This document shows, piece after piece, positions 1-9,564 of a stretch of DNA of 64,000 nucleotides. Below the pieces are notes generated by a model. It searched no databases, was not told where the DNA came from, and saw only the letters and a program-made list of their open reading frames with translations. The translations under genes were made by a program, and so were the position numbers. Numbering within the stretch: the stretch's first letter is position 1; every line of letters starts with the position of its first letter. The stretch comes from Pseudobdellovibrionaceae bacterium (GTDB taxonomy: Bacteria; Bdellovibrionota; Bdellovibrionia; Bdellovibrionales; Bdellovibrionaceae), in the NCBI GenBank assembly GCA_947449255.1, contig CANFQX010000003.1:1-64000 (forward strand), in the 5' to 3' direction.

Positions 1-999
1 ATCGCAACAGATTCTTTTAGTCAATATGCCTTAATTGGGGGACGCTCGGGAGGTCAAACTCTGAATGGTGGAACAGCAGCCAGTAATAATTTAACTTTGG
101 ATTCGACATCAAATGCAACAAAGGGCTTTATTAATCTGGCGCCTTCAGGGGGCAACGTAGGCATAGGGACGACAGCGCCAACTTCCAAATTGCATGTCTT
201 AGGAGAAACTTTACTTGATGCATCTGGCGATCTTAATACCCTAACATTAAAAGCAGCGGGCGGCTATGCGATTTGGGGCACCAGTACCGTAACATATGGA
301 TCGACTGCCGTGACTGGCACCGGTACATCGTATACATCTTCTCTTAAACCCGGTGACATAATTCAATTTCAAAGCCCTTGTTGGCAATCAACTCGGGTAT
401 TATCTATAACAAATGATACTACGATGACTATTCAAAATCCTATTAGTTGTGTAAGCGGGACTTACGGAGTGGCAAGATCAGCCTCAGTATTTAGGATTTT
501 AGACTCCTATTCTACGTTTCAAACAACAATAGACGGTCTCGGCCTTTATACAAATGGGTCGATAGTTGCCGCAAATGGCTCAAGTATAGGAAGCAGTTAC
601 ACTTCTGCGAGTCCTCCAGTAGATGGTTTAATTGTTCAAGGCAACGTCGGAATTGGCACCACAGCTCCAACTGTGGCACTTCAAGTTGCGGGTCAAATAG
701 CTGGCAGTTACGCATTGTTAACAAATGGAACTATAGCGATGGCATTAGGAACAAATTCAGTCGTTAAAGTCACGCCAACTGCGGCAGCAACTTTTACAAC
801 AACAGTTCCGGCGGCCGGTGCGAGAGCAAATATTATTATTGTCACATCGGGGACAACATCATTTACAATAGCATTTGGAACTGGATTCCTAACGACAGGA
901 AATCTTTCAACAGGCATAGTTTCTGGTAAAACCTTCGTTATCGAATTTGTTTCCGATGGGACCAAACTTTATGAAACGAGCAGGACGACAGCAATGTAA
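1..999 (+). CDS. Surface/tail-fibre-like protein, C-terminal part (5' end outside window)
   Basis: The frame is open from base 1, so the gene begins upstream; an internal TTG at 97 is not a convincing start. The protein is rich in Gly, Thr, Ser and Ala and carries two near-identical motifs (GNVGIGTTAPT followed by a short L-x-V-x-G segment), near positions 150-210 and 640-700. Such GIGTT motifs are typical of large phage-tail-fibre-like or 'cell wall surface anchor' proteins that are numerous in Bdellovibrio-type genomes and usually sit between beta-helix repeats. No C-terminal intramolecular chaperone domain is visible before the stop. Role on the surface (adhesion, fibre) is inferred from the family only. 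Confidence 0.8.
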   Translation: MATDSFSQYALIGGRSGGQTLNGGTAASNNLTLDSTSNATKGFINLAPSGGNVGIGTTAPTSKLHVLGETLLDASGDLNTLTLKAAGGYAIWGTSTVTYGSTAVTGTGTSYTSSLKPGDIIQFQSPCWQSTRVLSITNDTTMTIQNPISCVSGTYGVARSASVFRILDSYSTFQTTIDGLGLYTNGSIVAANGSSIGSSYTSASPPVDGLIVQGNVGIGTTAPTVALQVAGQIAGSYALLTNGTIAMALGTNSVVKVTPTAAATFTTTVPAAGARANIIIVTSGTTSFTIAFGTGFLTTGNLSTGIVSGKTFVIEFVSDGTKLYETSRTTAM

Positions 1000-1021
1000 G
1001 ATGCTACCGATGATCTACCCC

Positions 1022-4009
1022 TCACTGCCTTCCAAAAGCCACAGGATCGGTAATAATTCTCACCTCAGCCATGCAGGCTGTTTCCTCCATATTGGTTGAA
1101 ACTTTGCAGTTGATGGGCAGCACGGTGATCCGTGGATTTGCAGTGACTGAAACTTGCAGGCTTCCAAAAAACTCACCGCAATAAACGCCCTCGCAACCGA
1201 CTTTGCCAGTGACCTTGGTGTTCCAACCCGCATCAATCATGGTGCTGGCATTGTTTTTTAGTGCGGGAGAGCAGTTGACTGATTTATCATTGTTGCTCTG
1301 TTGACAGAGTGAACCGGCTCCAGATTCCAGAACAAGCAAATCAGAATTCCACACTTTGTATTGACCACCAACATAAATGGCTTTCTCGTTGCCCTCATTG
1401 TTTTTTTGTTGAAGGCGGAAATCAAGGAACACACATTTATCTACAGCGAAGCAATGCTTTAATCGGCTGGCGATCTCGATTCTTTTGTTTGAGCTAGTTA
1501 AATTTCCTGCAGAGATGTCCGTATTGAAATCGATAAAGCCCATATTGTCGCCCAAGGTTCCTCGGTAACGAACTTGTGCGCTGGCCCCTAGGCCTTCAGT
1601 GCCCCCATTCGTGCCCACGCCAGCCACAACGTATTGGTTTTTTAAACCTTGAATGGCGCCAGGTAAGATTTTATCCAAGACAGAAGAATTGTGTTGATGA
1701 TGATTCAATTTTTCCATGTGTGAATCCGTCACGGTGTCATAACGGAGATACATCATCATGTCGTTGGCCATATGATACATATTGTGACAATGAAACATCC
1801 AAGCGCCGCGGTATTCAGGATCGGCATAAAATTCCAGAGTCACTTTTTGTCCAGGAAAAATAGTCGCCGTGTGCAAGAGGGCTTTTTTAGCAATCTGATC
1901 ATCCGTTTCGCCCTCTTTGATTAAGCGAAACCAATTGCCATGCAAATGCCATGGGTGATTCATCATGCCCATCATCATGGCATTTTCAATAGTGACGCGA
2001 ATTCGATAGTCTTCTTTGATCGTCATGTAAAGCATGTGCATGGAATCAGTTTGAAGTTTAGTGCCAGAAACTCCATCAATTTTCCAGTGGTAATCTTCCA
2101 TGCTGCCGCTCAAGGCCAGGCTGTAGCGGGCAATGGGTTTTTCCCTGTGATAGATCTCAAAGGGTTTTAAATCTTGATTTACATTCGAACTGTCATTGTT
2201 TGTGCGTGGTTTCAGATTGGCTTTGTATAAAGCATCGGGGGCTTCCAATTGACTGTAATTCACTTGATTGATTTGATCTTTGACTTCGGGATAAGGTCCA
2301 CAGATTTGCACGGGGACATTTCTGCCTGCAACCACTTGATCTGATTCCACTTGGTTCAGAGGATTGTGCCCAATCAAAGTCCTGGCAGCGCGTCCGTTCG
2401 TGATATCGTCAATGGATTTAGCTCTCAATTCAAACAAGGTGCCGTCTTCGGGAACTTCAACCAAGACATCATAGGTTTCGCCCATGCCCATATACAATTG
2501 ATCGACGTAAGTGGGTTTTATAGGCAAACCATCTTTGGCCACAATCAACATATCTAATTTTTGGTTCGGAGCTAGGCGATCACTGTTGGCATAATCCAAG
2601 AAAAAATAAGACGAAGCAGAGCTATTGATAATGCGCAGACGAACCCTTTCGCCAGGTTGAATATTGCTGAATTCATTTAATCTTTGAAAGGTTTGTCCAG
2701 GATACTCCGTATGCAGAGTCTCAATTTTAGCAGTTTTTGAACCGCAATTTAAACAAGTTTCATCATTCATTAAGAAGGAGTCATACCAAACATCGGCTCG
2801 GTCCATCCAAAACATTTTCATCATCTTGAAATTCTCAAGGTATTCCTTGGCGCATTCAAGATTGTTGAGCCAGCCTTTATGAATGCGGCTGTCAGTTTCA
2901 TAGGCATTGCGGTCTTCATCGCGCAGATAATTTAAAATTTTTAAAGTTTTCCGCTCTTTATAATCGGTCAACATAATGACACGGTCTTGATGGTATTTAA
3001 CGGAGACCCCGCCAAATTCTTGTCGCAGTTTTCCTTCTGAATTTGGATTAGGGAAAATGATCAAAGCACCTCGTGTGTCTTGCTCATTCAGATCATGGGG
3101 GTGATACCAATAGGTGCCACTTTGTTGTAAAGTAAAGCGGTATATTTTTTGTCCACCAGGAGGAATGGCCGCTTGAGTGATATCAGCAATGCCATCTTGA
3201 TCATTAGGTAAAATAATTCCATGCCAATGAATGGCGGTGAGGATGTCTTTAGAGGCATTGCCATAATGAATCTCAGTTTCATTGATGACAGTGATTTGTG
3301 CGGTCTCGCCCTCAACAAAAAATAAAGGTGGAGCATTGGTGGGCCGATTTTTTAATTTAACTCCAGCTTCAACTTGCGAAGGGGCCGAACAGCTTTTCAT
3401 GCGATCTGTTTTTTCATCAGGCTGGTCATCCATCACGGCTTTTAAAAAAAGCCGGCCTGTTTTTGGCTCCGTCATTTGTCTAAGTCTTAAAGTGTAGCTG
3501 CGAACTCCCAATTGGCTCGAAGTGCCGCCTTGAGATGAGCCTGAATAGGTCGCTCCAGAATACACGCCAGTGCAATAGCCAAGCTGACTGTACTGTTCAA
3601 GTCCTGGTGCTTTTTGAGAAAAGGGTTTTCGAAGGCTTGCATCCACGCGACGACGGTTTGGCGAGACTTTGGGATCATGGGGAAACTTATCACAGCCACA
3701 CATCGATTGTGTGATTTGACAAGTGTCTGCGTTGACAGGCATTGTTCCCGCAGGAAGACAAGAACCTGGAATTCCCGGAGGTTTCAATCCCGGCATTCTT
3801 GGCGGAGCAACGGCTAGTGATGGAGATGAAGTCACAGGATTGACTTTATTGTTAGATATATGGGGCAGGGGAGGCGGGCGGTGAGCCGCTGTGTGCAGAG
3901 CTTCAGCTGTCGAAAGAAAAGTCAATGGTGTCAATCCTACAAGAAAAGGAAGACAGAGATTTAAAAAAATCTGACGAAGTTCCAATTTTTTCAAAGATTG
4001 CGGATTCAC
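1022..4009 (-). CDS. Periplasmic multicopper oxidase with long C-terminal extension
   Basis: A 995-residue secreted multicopper oxidase. An N-terminal signal peptide (hydrophobic core, ending near AEA-LHTA) is followed by cupredoxin domains with all four copper motifs: HWHG and WYHPHD in the N-terminal half, HPWHLHG and FHCHNMYHM with Met ligands in the C-terminal half. Met-rich stretches (MMMGMMNHPW) suggest cuprous oxidase or copper-detoxifying activity, as in CopA/CueO-type enzymes. Roughly 170 residues after the last copper motif do not belong to the core fold and resemble a small beta-rich domain. Start is GTG at 4009, preceded by AAAGG. The gene diverges from a FixH-like protein; a Cu+ ATPase lies at 11.5 kb, so a copper-homeostasis role is plausible. 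Confidence 0.9.
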   Translation of the reverse strand: MNPQSLKKLELRQIFLNLCLPFLVGLTPLTFLSTAEALHTAAHRPPPLPHISNNKVNPVTSSPSLAVAPPRMPGLKPPGIPGSCLPAGTMPVNADTCQITQSMCGCDKFPHDPKVSPNRRRVDASLRKPFSQKAPGLEQYSQLGYCTGVYSGATYSGSSQGGTSSQLGVRSYTLRLRQMTEPKTGRLFLKAVMDDQPDEKTDRMKSCSAPSQVEAGVKLKNRPTNAPPLFFVEGETAQITVINETEIHYGNASKDILTAIHWHGIILPNDQDGIADITQAAIPPGGQKIYRFTLQQSGTYWYHPHDLNEQDTRGALIIFPNPNSEGKLRQEFGGVSVKYHQDRVIMLTDYKERKTLKILNYLRDEDRNAYETDSRIHKGWLNNLECAKEYLENFKMMKMFWMDRADVWYDSFLMNDETCLNCGSKTAKIETLHTEYPGQTFQRLNEFSNIQPGERVRLRIINSSASSYFFLDYANSDRLAPNQKLDMLIVAKDGLPIKPTYVDQLYMGMGETYDVLVEVPEDGTLFELRAKSIDDITNGRAARTLIGHNPLNQVESDQVVAGRNVPVQICGPYPEVKDQINQVNYSQLEAPDALYKANLKPRTNNDSSNVNQDLKPFEIYHREKPIARYSLALSGSMEDYHWKIDGVSGTKLQTDSMHMLYMTIKEDYRIRVTIENAMMMGMMNHPWHLHGNWFRLIKEGETDDQIAKKALLHTATIFPGQKVTLEFYADPEYRGAWMFHCHNMYHMANDMMMYLRYDTVTDSHMEKLNHHQHNSSVLDKILPGAIQGLKNQYVVAGVGTNGGTEGLGASAQVRYRGTLGDNMGFIDFNTDISAGNLTSSNKRIEIASRLKHCFAVDKCVFLDFRLQQKNNEGNEKAIYVGGQYKVWNSDLLVLESGAGSLCQQSNNDKSVNCSPALKNNASTMIDAGWNTKVTGKVGCEGVYCGEFFGSLQVSVTANPRITVLPINCKVSTNMEETACMAEVRIITDPVAFGRQ

Positions 4010-4271
4010 AATTAAGCCTTTCTTTAAGATGAATTGAAGAATTTTAAAAATTCAATTCGCCTCTGATATGCCTCTAAGGATGAGGCTGCAATATTTTGAC
4101 CAATTATAAATTTAAATTTGATTTTAGACTCGGGACTGTTAGAAATCTGACAGTGTGACAATTTTTGGACAGCAGATCTTAGCTTATTGTAACTAGTCCG
4201 TGGATTGACAAAAAATCCGAGCTGTATTAGCTTTCAGCATCTTTTAAATCTATCTATCCTTGGGAGCATAA

Positions 4272-4790
4272 GTGAACAAATTAGCAATTATAAAAAATTG
4301 GATGAGGGAAAAATGCGCTAGAAAGTGCAGCAGTCCTGTGAACCTTTTGACATGGATGACATTTTTTGTCGCAGCTTTTTCTTTGATGTCATTGCCGGTT
4401 TTAGCCCAACCTATAGATTCAAATTTGCAGTTCTTTAACGGAGCACTTCAAGTTCAAGTGACCGGACCCAAAAGTCTCATTTCGGGAAAAAATGCCAACA
4501 ATATCTTTACAGTGCAAGTCGCTGATGCCGAAGGAACTGCCTATCCAGCAATCACAAAAGATTGGATTCAAGGCACTGTTGAAATGACAAGCATGGATAT
4601 GGGTGTGACTCCAGTCACCCGTGTCGAGGACGTGTTGGATGCAAATAAACAACTGCATGGCAAAATCAGTTTAAATCCAAGCTTCATGATGACGGGCCCT
4701 TGGCGCCTCAATATCACCATCACTGTGTCGGGTGATGATGGTCAGCCCATGACTGACACTCAATCTGTTTCTTTTGATGTTAATAATTAA
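4272..4790 (+). CDS. Secreted FixH/YtkA-like domain protein
   Basis: A 172-residue protein with a signal-like hydrophobic segment (residues ~28-45, ending VLAQP) and one beta-sandwich domain. The central segment, with MTSMDMGV, a turn, and GPWRLNITITV, matches the pattern of FixH/YtkA-like domains, which often accompany copper proteins and cytochrome oxidase assembly factors. The GTG start at 4272 follows TTGGGAG. It is divergent from the multicopper oxidase and shares its 260-bp intergenic region, so co-regulation with copper is likely but inferred. The Met residues in the MTSMDMG motif could bind copper. Confidence 0.65.
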   Translation: MNKLAIIKNWMREKCARKCSSPVNLLTWMTFFVAAFSLMSLPVLAQPIDSNLQFFNGALQVQVTGPKSLISGKNANNIFTVQVADAEGTAYPAITKDWIQGTVEMTSMDMGVTPVTRVEDVLDANKQLHGKISLNPSFMMTGPWRLNITITVSGDDGQPMTDTQSVSFDVNN

Positions 4791-4810
4791 ATTTAATCAT
4801 TGATCCCTAG

Positions 4811-4847
4811 AGACGTCTTCTGCGCTTCTCTTTTGCAGCTGACGTCT
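4811..4847 (+). terminator. Hairpin downstream of FixH-like gene
   Basis: Arms AGACGTC and GACGTCT enclose a second short stem CTGC/GCAG, and T-rich sequence follows. It lies 21 bases after the stop of the upstream gene. A terminator function is likely but the T-tract is interrupted. Confidence 0.4.
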
Positions 4848-5120
4848 GGATTGCTTTTATTTTCAGTGCCATCGAAATCTTGTCGATTATAAATTTCTTT
4901 GAATAAACAACTCAGACTAAAATTCAATATACCCTTGCAATGGGGCATCTCAGTAAGTCTAAAGTCCTATGTAGAATCAAATCCATCCCAATAGATATGT
5001 TAATATTTTTGACACCCCTGACTCAATATGAATCGCTAACTGATTATTTTAAAGAATTCATTCGGCTTATCCGATCTATGGGTTCAGAATTTATTAAATC
5101 TTAATTGAAGGGATATAAAT

Positions 5121-5435
5121 ATGAAAATAAATTTTTTAGTAGCTATGATCGCAATATCTATGGTTTTAAGCTCAACAATGACAACAGTAGCAAAAGCGCA
5201 AGCGGCGACTGAGCCAGCAGCTGTGGCTGAGGCTCCAGATAAAGCTGACGTCAAAGATAAAAAGAAGGCAGATCTTAAAGACAAGAAAAAAGATCACAAA
5301 GAGGATAAAAAGCAAGATCATAAAGAGCACAAAGAAGACCAAAAAGAAGACGAAAAAGAAAAGCACGAAGAGCAAAAAGCAGACCATAAAGCAGATCAGC
5401 AAGATCAAAAGGGTGATAAAAAAGGTAAGAAATAA
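5121..5435 (+). CDS. Secreted Lys/Asp/His-rich low-complexity protein
   Basis: A 104-residue protein with a Sec signal peptide (cleavage near AKA-QAA at residue ~26) followed by a tail composed almost only of Lys, Asp, Glu, His and Gln in repeats such as KDKKKADLKDKKKDHKED. No folded domain is expected. GAAGGGA lies at a good distance before the ATG. Such tails may bind metal ions (His/Asp) or polyanions, but nothing here proves it. It stands alone between two hairpins, about 330 bases after the FixH-like gene. I do not recognise a family. Confidence 0.75.
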   Translation: MKINFLVAMIAISMVLSSTMTTVAKAQAATEPAAVAEAPDKADVKDKKKADLKDKKKDHKEDKKQDHKEHKEDQKEDEKEKHEEQKADHKADQQDQKGDKKGKK

Positions 5436-5448
5436 ATAAATATTATTT

Positions 5449-5484
5449 TTCCGGAAGGAAAGTATATTTTTCTTCCGGAATTTT
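5449..5484 (+). terminator. Rho-independent terminator after the Lys-rich gene
   Basis: Arms TTCCGGAAG and CTTCCGGAA form a perfect 9-bp stem with a 14-base AT-rich loop followed by TTTT. Confidence 0.75.
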
Positions 5485-5559
5485 ATCTGAAAGCAGAATT
5501 TCAATTTAAATTGAATTCAAAAAAATTGGCTCTGAATTCTCATTTAAAAGGAATAGTCC

Positions 5560-6381
5560 TTGGATTTCCTTAAAATAAAACTTCTTTTTTTGATATTTTT
5601 GGCAACATGGACCGGACAGGCTTGGTCTTCTGAGGTGTCTTACACATATTCTCAATCAAATTTATCTGAATCGAATAAGTATAAACTTAGCTACAATTTT
5701 GACCGTCAAAATAAAATCGGCCTGTCTTATCGCAGCAGTCAAGACTCCACGGGTGCCGTGGATAATTTTTCGTCCACTTTTAAATTTAATTATCGCTATC
5801 GCACTGAAAGCTACACGACTTATTCGTTAGATGTTAAAAAGACCGATGAATCTTATTTTTATGAAGGTGTTGGTGCAGTTTTAAAATTGGGTTTACAAGT
5901 TACTCCTTCTGGAAGAATAAATTTTAATTTTGAAGGAAATCAAAAGAATTATACTTTGCTAGCCGGTGAAGTTCTTTTTCAAACGGGATATTTAATTGGC
6001 TATGATCACGACCTCTCTGAATCCTGGAGTGTTGGTGTTGATTACAGCGGGAATTATTATTCAGGTGGAGGAGGTCAGTCCAGCAATGCCCTCCGACAAC
6101 AAACAATCACCACAACGGATATTTCGACTTACATCAATTATTTGATCGCCAATTCAATTTCATTCTTTGTTGATTACAATTCGGATAAATATTCAGTCGG
6201 TATGAATTATTCTGTGGACACATCTGTTTTTGGAAATCGAAAATTCAATAGCACCGAAATATATGGTGAATACAGTTTCACTCCGGATTGGATGTTGAGT
6301 CTTTCTTACACCCAAGGAAAATCTGATGGAAGTTTGACCTCGACAGACACTGTTGGTATTGGATTGTCGAATCATTTCTAA
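5560..6381 (+). CDS. Outer-membrane beta-barrel protein
   Basis: A 273-residue protein with a signal peptide (TTG start preceded by AAAAGGA; cleavage near AWS-SEV) and a body of alternating polar and aromatic residues in short strands (for example YKLSYNF, KIGLSYRS, MLSLSYTQG). It ends in Phe (GIGLSNHF), the usual signal for outer-membrane barrel insertion. Around 12-14 strands can be counted. The family cannot be named; it resembles generic DUF-type or OmpA-like barrels of predatory deltaproteobacteria. It converges on the large methyltransferase gene. Confidence 0.7.
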   Translation: MDFLKIKLLFLIFLATWTGQAWSSEVSYTYSQSNLSESNKYKLSYNFDRQNKIGLSYRSSQDSTGAVDNFSSTFKFNYRYRTESYTTYSLDVKKTDESYFYEGVGAVLKLGLQVTPSGRINFNFEGNQKNYTLLAGEVLFQTGYLIGYDHDLSESWSVGVDYSGNYYSGGGGQSSNALRQQTITTTDISTYINYLIANSISFFVDYNSDKYSVGMNYSVDTSVFGNRKFNSTEIYGEYSFTPDWMLSLSYTQGKSDGSLTSTDTVGIGLSNHF

Positions 6382-6402
6382 GTCATTTCAATTTATTAGA
6401 AT

Positions 6403-9400
6403 TTATGAAAAAAACTTAGTCAACTTCAGCAGTGCCGATTCAAACTCGCTCGCACTCACAGAGAGCACAAATCTAAAATAGCCCGGTATTCCGATCCAGT
6501 CTGGCGAATTGATCACAATTCCAGTCTGTTCGCGCAAAAGTTGAGCAGCATTTTTATCAGTCACAGAAACACCATTTTTTATTTGGCCAATCAATCCTGT
6601 GGGTCTGGCAATTAAAAACAAGCCACCCTGTGGTGGCAGAGCTTCCCAGCCCGAACGATTAAGGACCTCAGTCAGACGACGGGCGCGAGACTGCAGTTGG
6701 CTTCTTTGATTCAGTAGGTCTGCAGTGGATTTGCTTTGGTTCTGATAGAGTTTTTTTAAAACAAATCTTAACGTCTTGTGGGGCTCAGACAGGGTGCAAG
6801 CATCTAAGGCCGCAAGAATTTTTGAATCCCGAGTTACACCATATCCAATCCTAAGGCCTCCAGCTGCAAATTCTTTAGAGACGCCGCCTAAGATCAGCCA
6901 CCGGCTGTCACCCAAGATTTCTGATTCAATCATTTCTTCGGCCGGATCAAATCCAAGGCCAGAGAAAATAGAATCCAAAACTAAGATGGCGTTGTTTTTT
7001 AAAGCGATGTCAGCGATTTCTCGAATCTCGTCGCCGGTATAGATGGCTCCGGTGGGATTCACAATCGGCGCACTTAAAATAATCCAAGTGCTGGTTTTAG
7101 AATCAGCCAAGGTTTTTTTCAGGCTTTCAAGATCAATTTTGAAAGCGCGTTTTGGATCTGTATTTAATTTTTGCACAGGAGCATCATGAAATTCAGCACA
7201 AGCCACAAAATAACCGTAAGAGCCACTTGGAAACAGCATGGTTTCCTGTGTCTGTGCACAGTGCTGCGCTAACTCTGAGAAAATCGGTGCAACGCCACCT
7301 GACAGTACACAAGTCAGATCACTGGTTTTTGACAGGGCCCATCTTTCAGCCACCGAGCGAATTATTTCAGAACCAGGGTCACAATCTTCAATGGGAATGG
7401 ATTGATGGGCAAAAGCTTCAAATAAAAATTGTTTCAAGGCCGTAGGCGCAGCAAGGCAGTTTTCCCCATAATCCAGGCGGAGCAGGCCCTGGGGTTCAGT
7501 GGCTTCCTGCGCTTGGCGTTCGCCAATGATGGCTGGATTTGAAAAGGCCTTCACAGTGCTGGCTGCTAGGGGAATAAATTTAGAATTTTCATTGGTCCGT
7601 GGTTTTCTAGAATTTCGGGATTGCTTTCGGGCGGTATCAAAAACTTGAAAGCTCAGCAAATCATTGAGAATACAATTGTAATAGAACTGGGATAAAAATG
7701 GTGTTCGGCTGTAAGTCAGTTCTGCAGCATTGATCAAAGATTCAAGAAATTCATCGTTTCCGGAAATCACAAAAGCCACTTGCAGATCAGAATAGATTTT
7801 ATTTTTGACTAAGCCACACATCAAGGAAATATGAACAGGCAGCTCATGATTTTCTAAATAACGAAATACACCATTGTGTGGAGGAGAGCTTGAAAGTTCA
7901 AAAAAATCTGAAATATCAATGATGACTCTGGTTTTGCTTTGGGCACTGACTTCAATAATTCTTAAAAGTGAATCAGAGGTTCGGGCCTCGGCCTCTGGCA
8001 TGGCATAAAAGACAAGATCAGGTTTAAGTTTGGCGATCATTTCACAAAGCAGATCGGATCCTTGGGGGATCTCAATGATCTCTTCACAATCTGTTAAATA
8101 ATTTGAGGCCAATTGCAGATCAATAAGAATTCGTTTCGGCTTATAAATCGCAATAATATTTCGACAAGTGATCAGTCGAGAGGGTGTGATGACAAAATTC
8201 TCTTCAGCCAAATCAATGCGAAAATAGTTTTTAAAAAACAAGCTCAAGTTTTTTCTAAAGACCTCAAAACCACTTGTTTTTTGATAGGGAAAAAAATCAG
8301 ATCTCTGGAGTTCCATGGAAAGAGCACTTAAAAAAGAAGCCTTCTCTTCAACGAGAGAGTCCTCTGGATAAGAAAGGTCTATAGCGCTGCGGGCGTCTTC
8401 AAAACCTTTTTGTTCCAAAGTTTTTATGATTTGAGGAAGATGGGCAGGGTCTCGCAGGCGAGCTTCATAGACTAGCAACCCATGGGAAATGCGTCCCCCG
8501 GCCATGGCATAGCTAAGCGCAGTGTGAGCTGAAATGGGCGTGTCGCCACCTTCTTCGATATAGAATTCAAAGCGGTGGGTGCTTTTTTTCTCAATTTCAA
8601 CCAGTGCACGAATGTCCGTGTCTTTGGCTTGCTCCACTTGTGTTTGCCAAACCTGGCGAACGGCAAAGCCCCTGCGCAAAAATAATTTTTCAAGAACCTT
8701 TTTGCCAGGTCGGCCGCCAAGATTTAGAATAATTTTTCCAGAGCTTTTTAAGACATAGACGGAGTCCTCAACCGCTTTCGCGATAAGGCCCAATCCGAAC
8801 TGATCTTCAATTTGCCCTTGCTGTGGGGCATAGTTGCTCAGGGAGTGCAAAAACTCATCACTCGAGTCTTCACTGAAATCACCCTGCAACATCTGAGTTG
8901 TAAACTCTGGGTCAGGATTTAAAACTTGGGGGATGCAACCAATGACTCGGTCAATGGCAAAGTCTTTATGACGAAAGTATTCAAAGAGATCAGAGACATG
9001 AAATTCAACAACCTCATCAAGATTTTGTCCTCCGGATTGCCAGAGGGATTCAGCGTTTTTATCATAGGCATTCAGATAAAGATTGATTCGAGCGCACATC
9101 ACCGCCTTGGGATTGATGTCCAGGCCATAGATTTTTTTAGGCTTTGTCTGCATAGCAAGAGCCAAGGAAATCCAACCAATGCCACATCCTAATTCGATGA
9201 CCTTGCGATCTTCAAATTCTGAAGTCTTATATCTGGACAAGCCTTCATAGAAGGTAAAGGACCACTCTTCAGGACAAAATGTACTGGGCAAACGCAGCAA
9301 CAGCAGTCGCATATTTTTAAGTTTGAGTTCAGAAAATGAAAAGTGGTACAGATTCATCATCTCATCTGAAGTTTTTTGAGTCAGCAAAGTTTCAACAAGA

Positions 9401-9522
9401 TTGTGCAACAGACGAAGGGCTTCGTCACGGCTTGCAGGGCTTTCTAGTTTTGCAAGCAGAGCTTTAAAGGATTCAGAGGCTTCATGACTTGAAAGCTGGC
9501 ATTGTTTTAGAAATTCATTCAC
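6403..9522 (-). CDS. Plant-type methionine S-methyltransferase homologue (methyltransferase-aminotransferase fusion)
   Basis: A 1039-residue two-part protein. Residues ~80-310 form a class I SAM methyltransferase with motif I IELGCGIGWI (108-117), GLDINPKA (133-140) and a VIGCIPQVLNP loop. The remainder is an aminotransferase class I/II fold ending in a canonical PLP site, SKEFAAGGLRIGYG (Ser882, Lys883). Length, domain order and many segments (EEWSFTFYEGL, SDEFLHSLSNY, EDQFGLGLIA, NLGGRPG) match plant methionine S-methyltransferase (EC 2.1.1.12), which makes S-methylmethionine from methionine and SAM. The likely product is therefore S-methylmethionine, by homology. The gene is monocistronic here. 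The plant aminotransferase-like half is thought to be non-catalytic, whereas this one keeps the Lys motif. Confidence 0.9.
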   Translation of the reverse strand: MNEFLKQCQLSSHEASESFKALLAKLESPASRDEALRLLHNLVETLLTQKTSDEMMNLYHFSFSELKLKNMRLLLLRLPSTFCPEEWSFTFYEGLSRYKTSEFEDRKVIELGCGIGWISLALAMQTKPKKIYGLDINPKAVMCARINLYLNAYDKNAESLWQSGGQNLDEVVEFHVSDLFEYFRHKDFAIDRVIGCIPQVLNPDPEFTTQMLQGDFSEDSSDEFLHSLSNYAPQQGQIEDQFGLGLIAKAVEDSVYVLKSSGKIILNLGGRPGKKVLEKLFLRRGFAVRQVWQTQVEQAKDTDIRALVEIEKKSTHRFEFYIEEGGDTPISAHTALSYAMAGGRISHGLLVYEARLRDPAHLPQIIKTLEQKGFEDARSAIDLSYPEDSLVEEKASFLSALSMELQRSDFFPYQKTSGFEVFRKNLSLFFKNYFRIDLAEENFVITPSRLITCRNIIAIYKPKRILIDLQLASNYLTDCEEIIEIPQGSDLLCEMIAKLKPDLVFYAMPEAEARTSDSLLRIIEVSAQSKTRVIIDISDFFELSSSPPHNGVFRYLENHELPVHISLMCGLVKNKIYSDLQVAFVISGNDEFLESLINAAELTYSRTPFLSQFYYNCILNDLLSFQVFDTARKQSRNSRKPRTNENSKFIPLAASTVKAFSNPAIIGERQAQEATEPQGLLRLDYGENCLAAPTALKQFLFEAFAHQSIPIEDCDPGSEIIRSVAERWALSKTSDLTCVLSGGVAPIFSELAQHCAQTQETMLFPSGSYGYFVACAEFHDAPVQKLNTDPKRAFKIDLESLKKTLADSKTSTWIILSAPIVNPTGAIYTGDEIREIADIALKNNAILVLDSIFSGLGFDPAEEMIESEILGDSRWLILGGVSKEFAAGGLRIGYGVTRDSKILAALDACTLSEPHKTLRFVLKKLYQNQSKSTADLLNQRSQLQSRARRLTEVLNRSGWEALPPQGGLFLIARPTGLIGQIKNGVSVTDKNAAQLLREQTGIVINSPDWIGIPGYFRFVLSVSASEFESALLKLTKFFS

Positions 9523-9564
9523 AAAGACTCCGTGACTAATTTGGCATGTTTAAATGGTCATGAT

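Noticed and set aside
4201-4240. TTGACA at 4205 as a promoter for the FixH-like gene
   Set aside because: No acceptable -10 box at 16-18 bases; kept out of the feature list.
5172-5504. Antisense frame of Phe/Leu-rich sequence opposite the Lys-rich gene
   Set aside because: Complement of Lys/Asp codons gives Phe/Leu/Val runs; no start signal.
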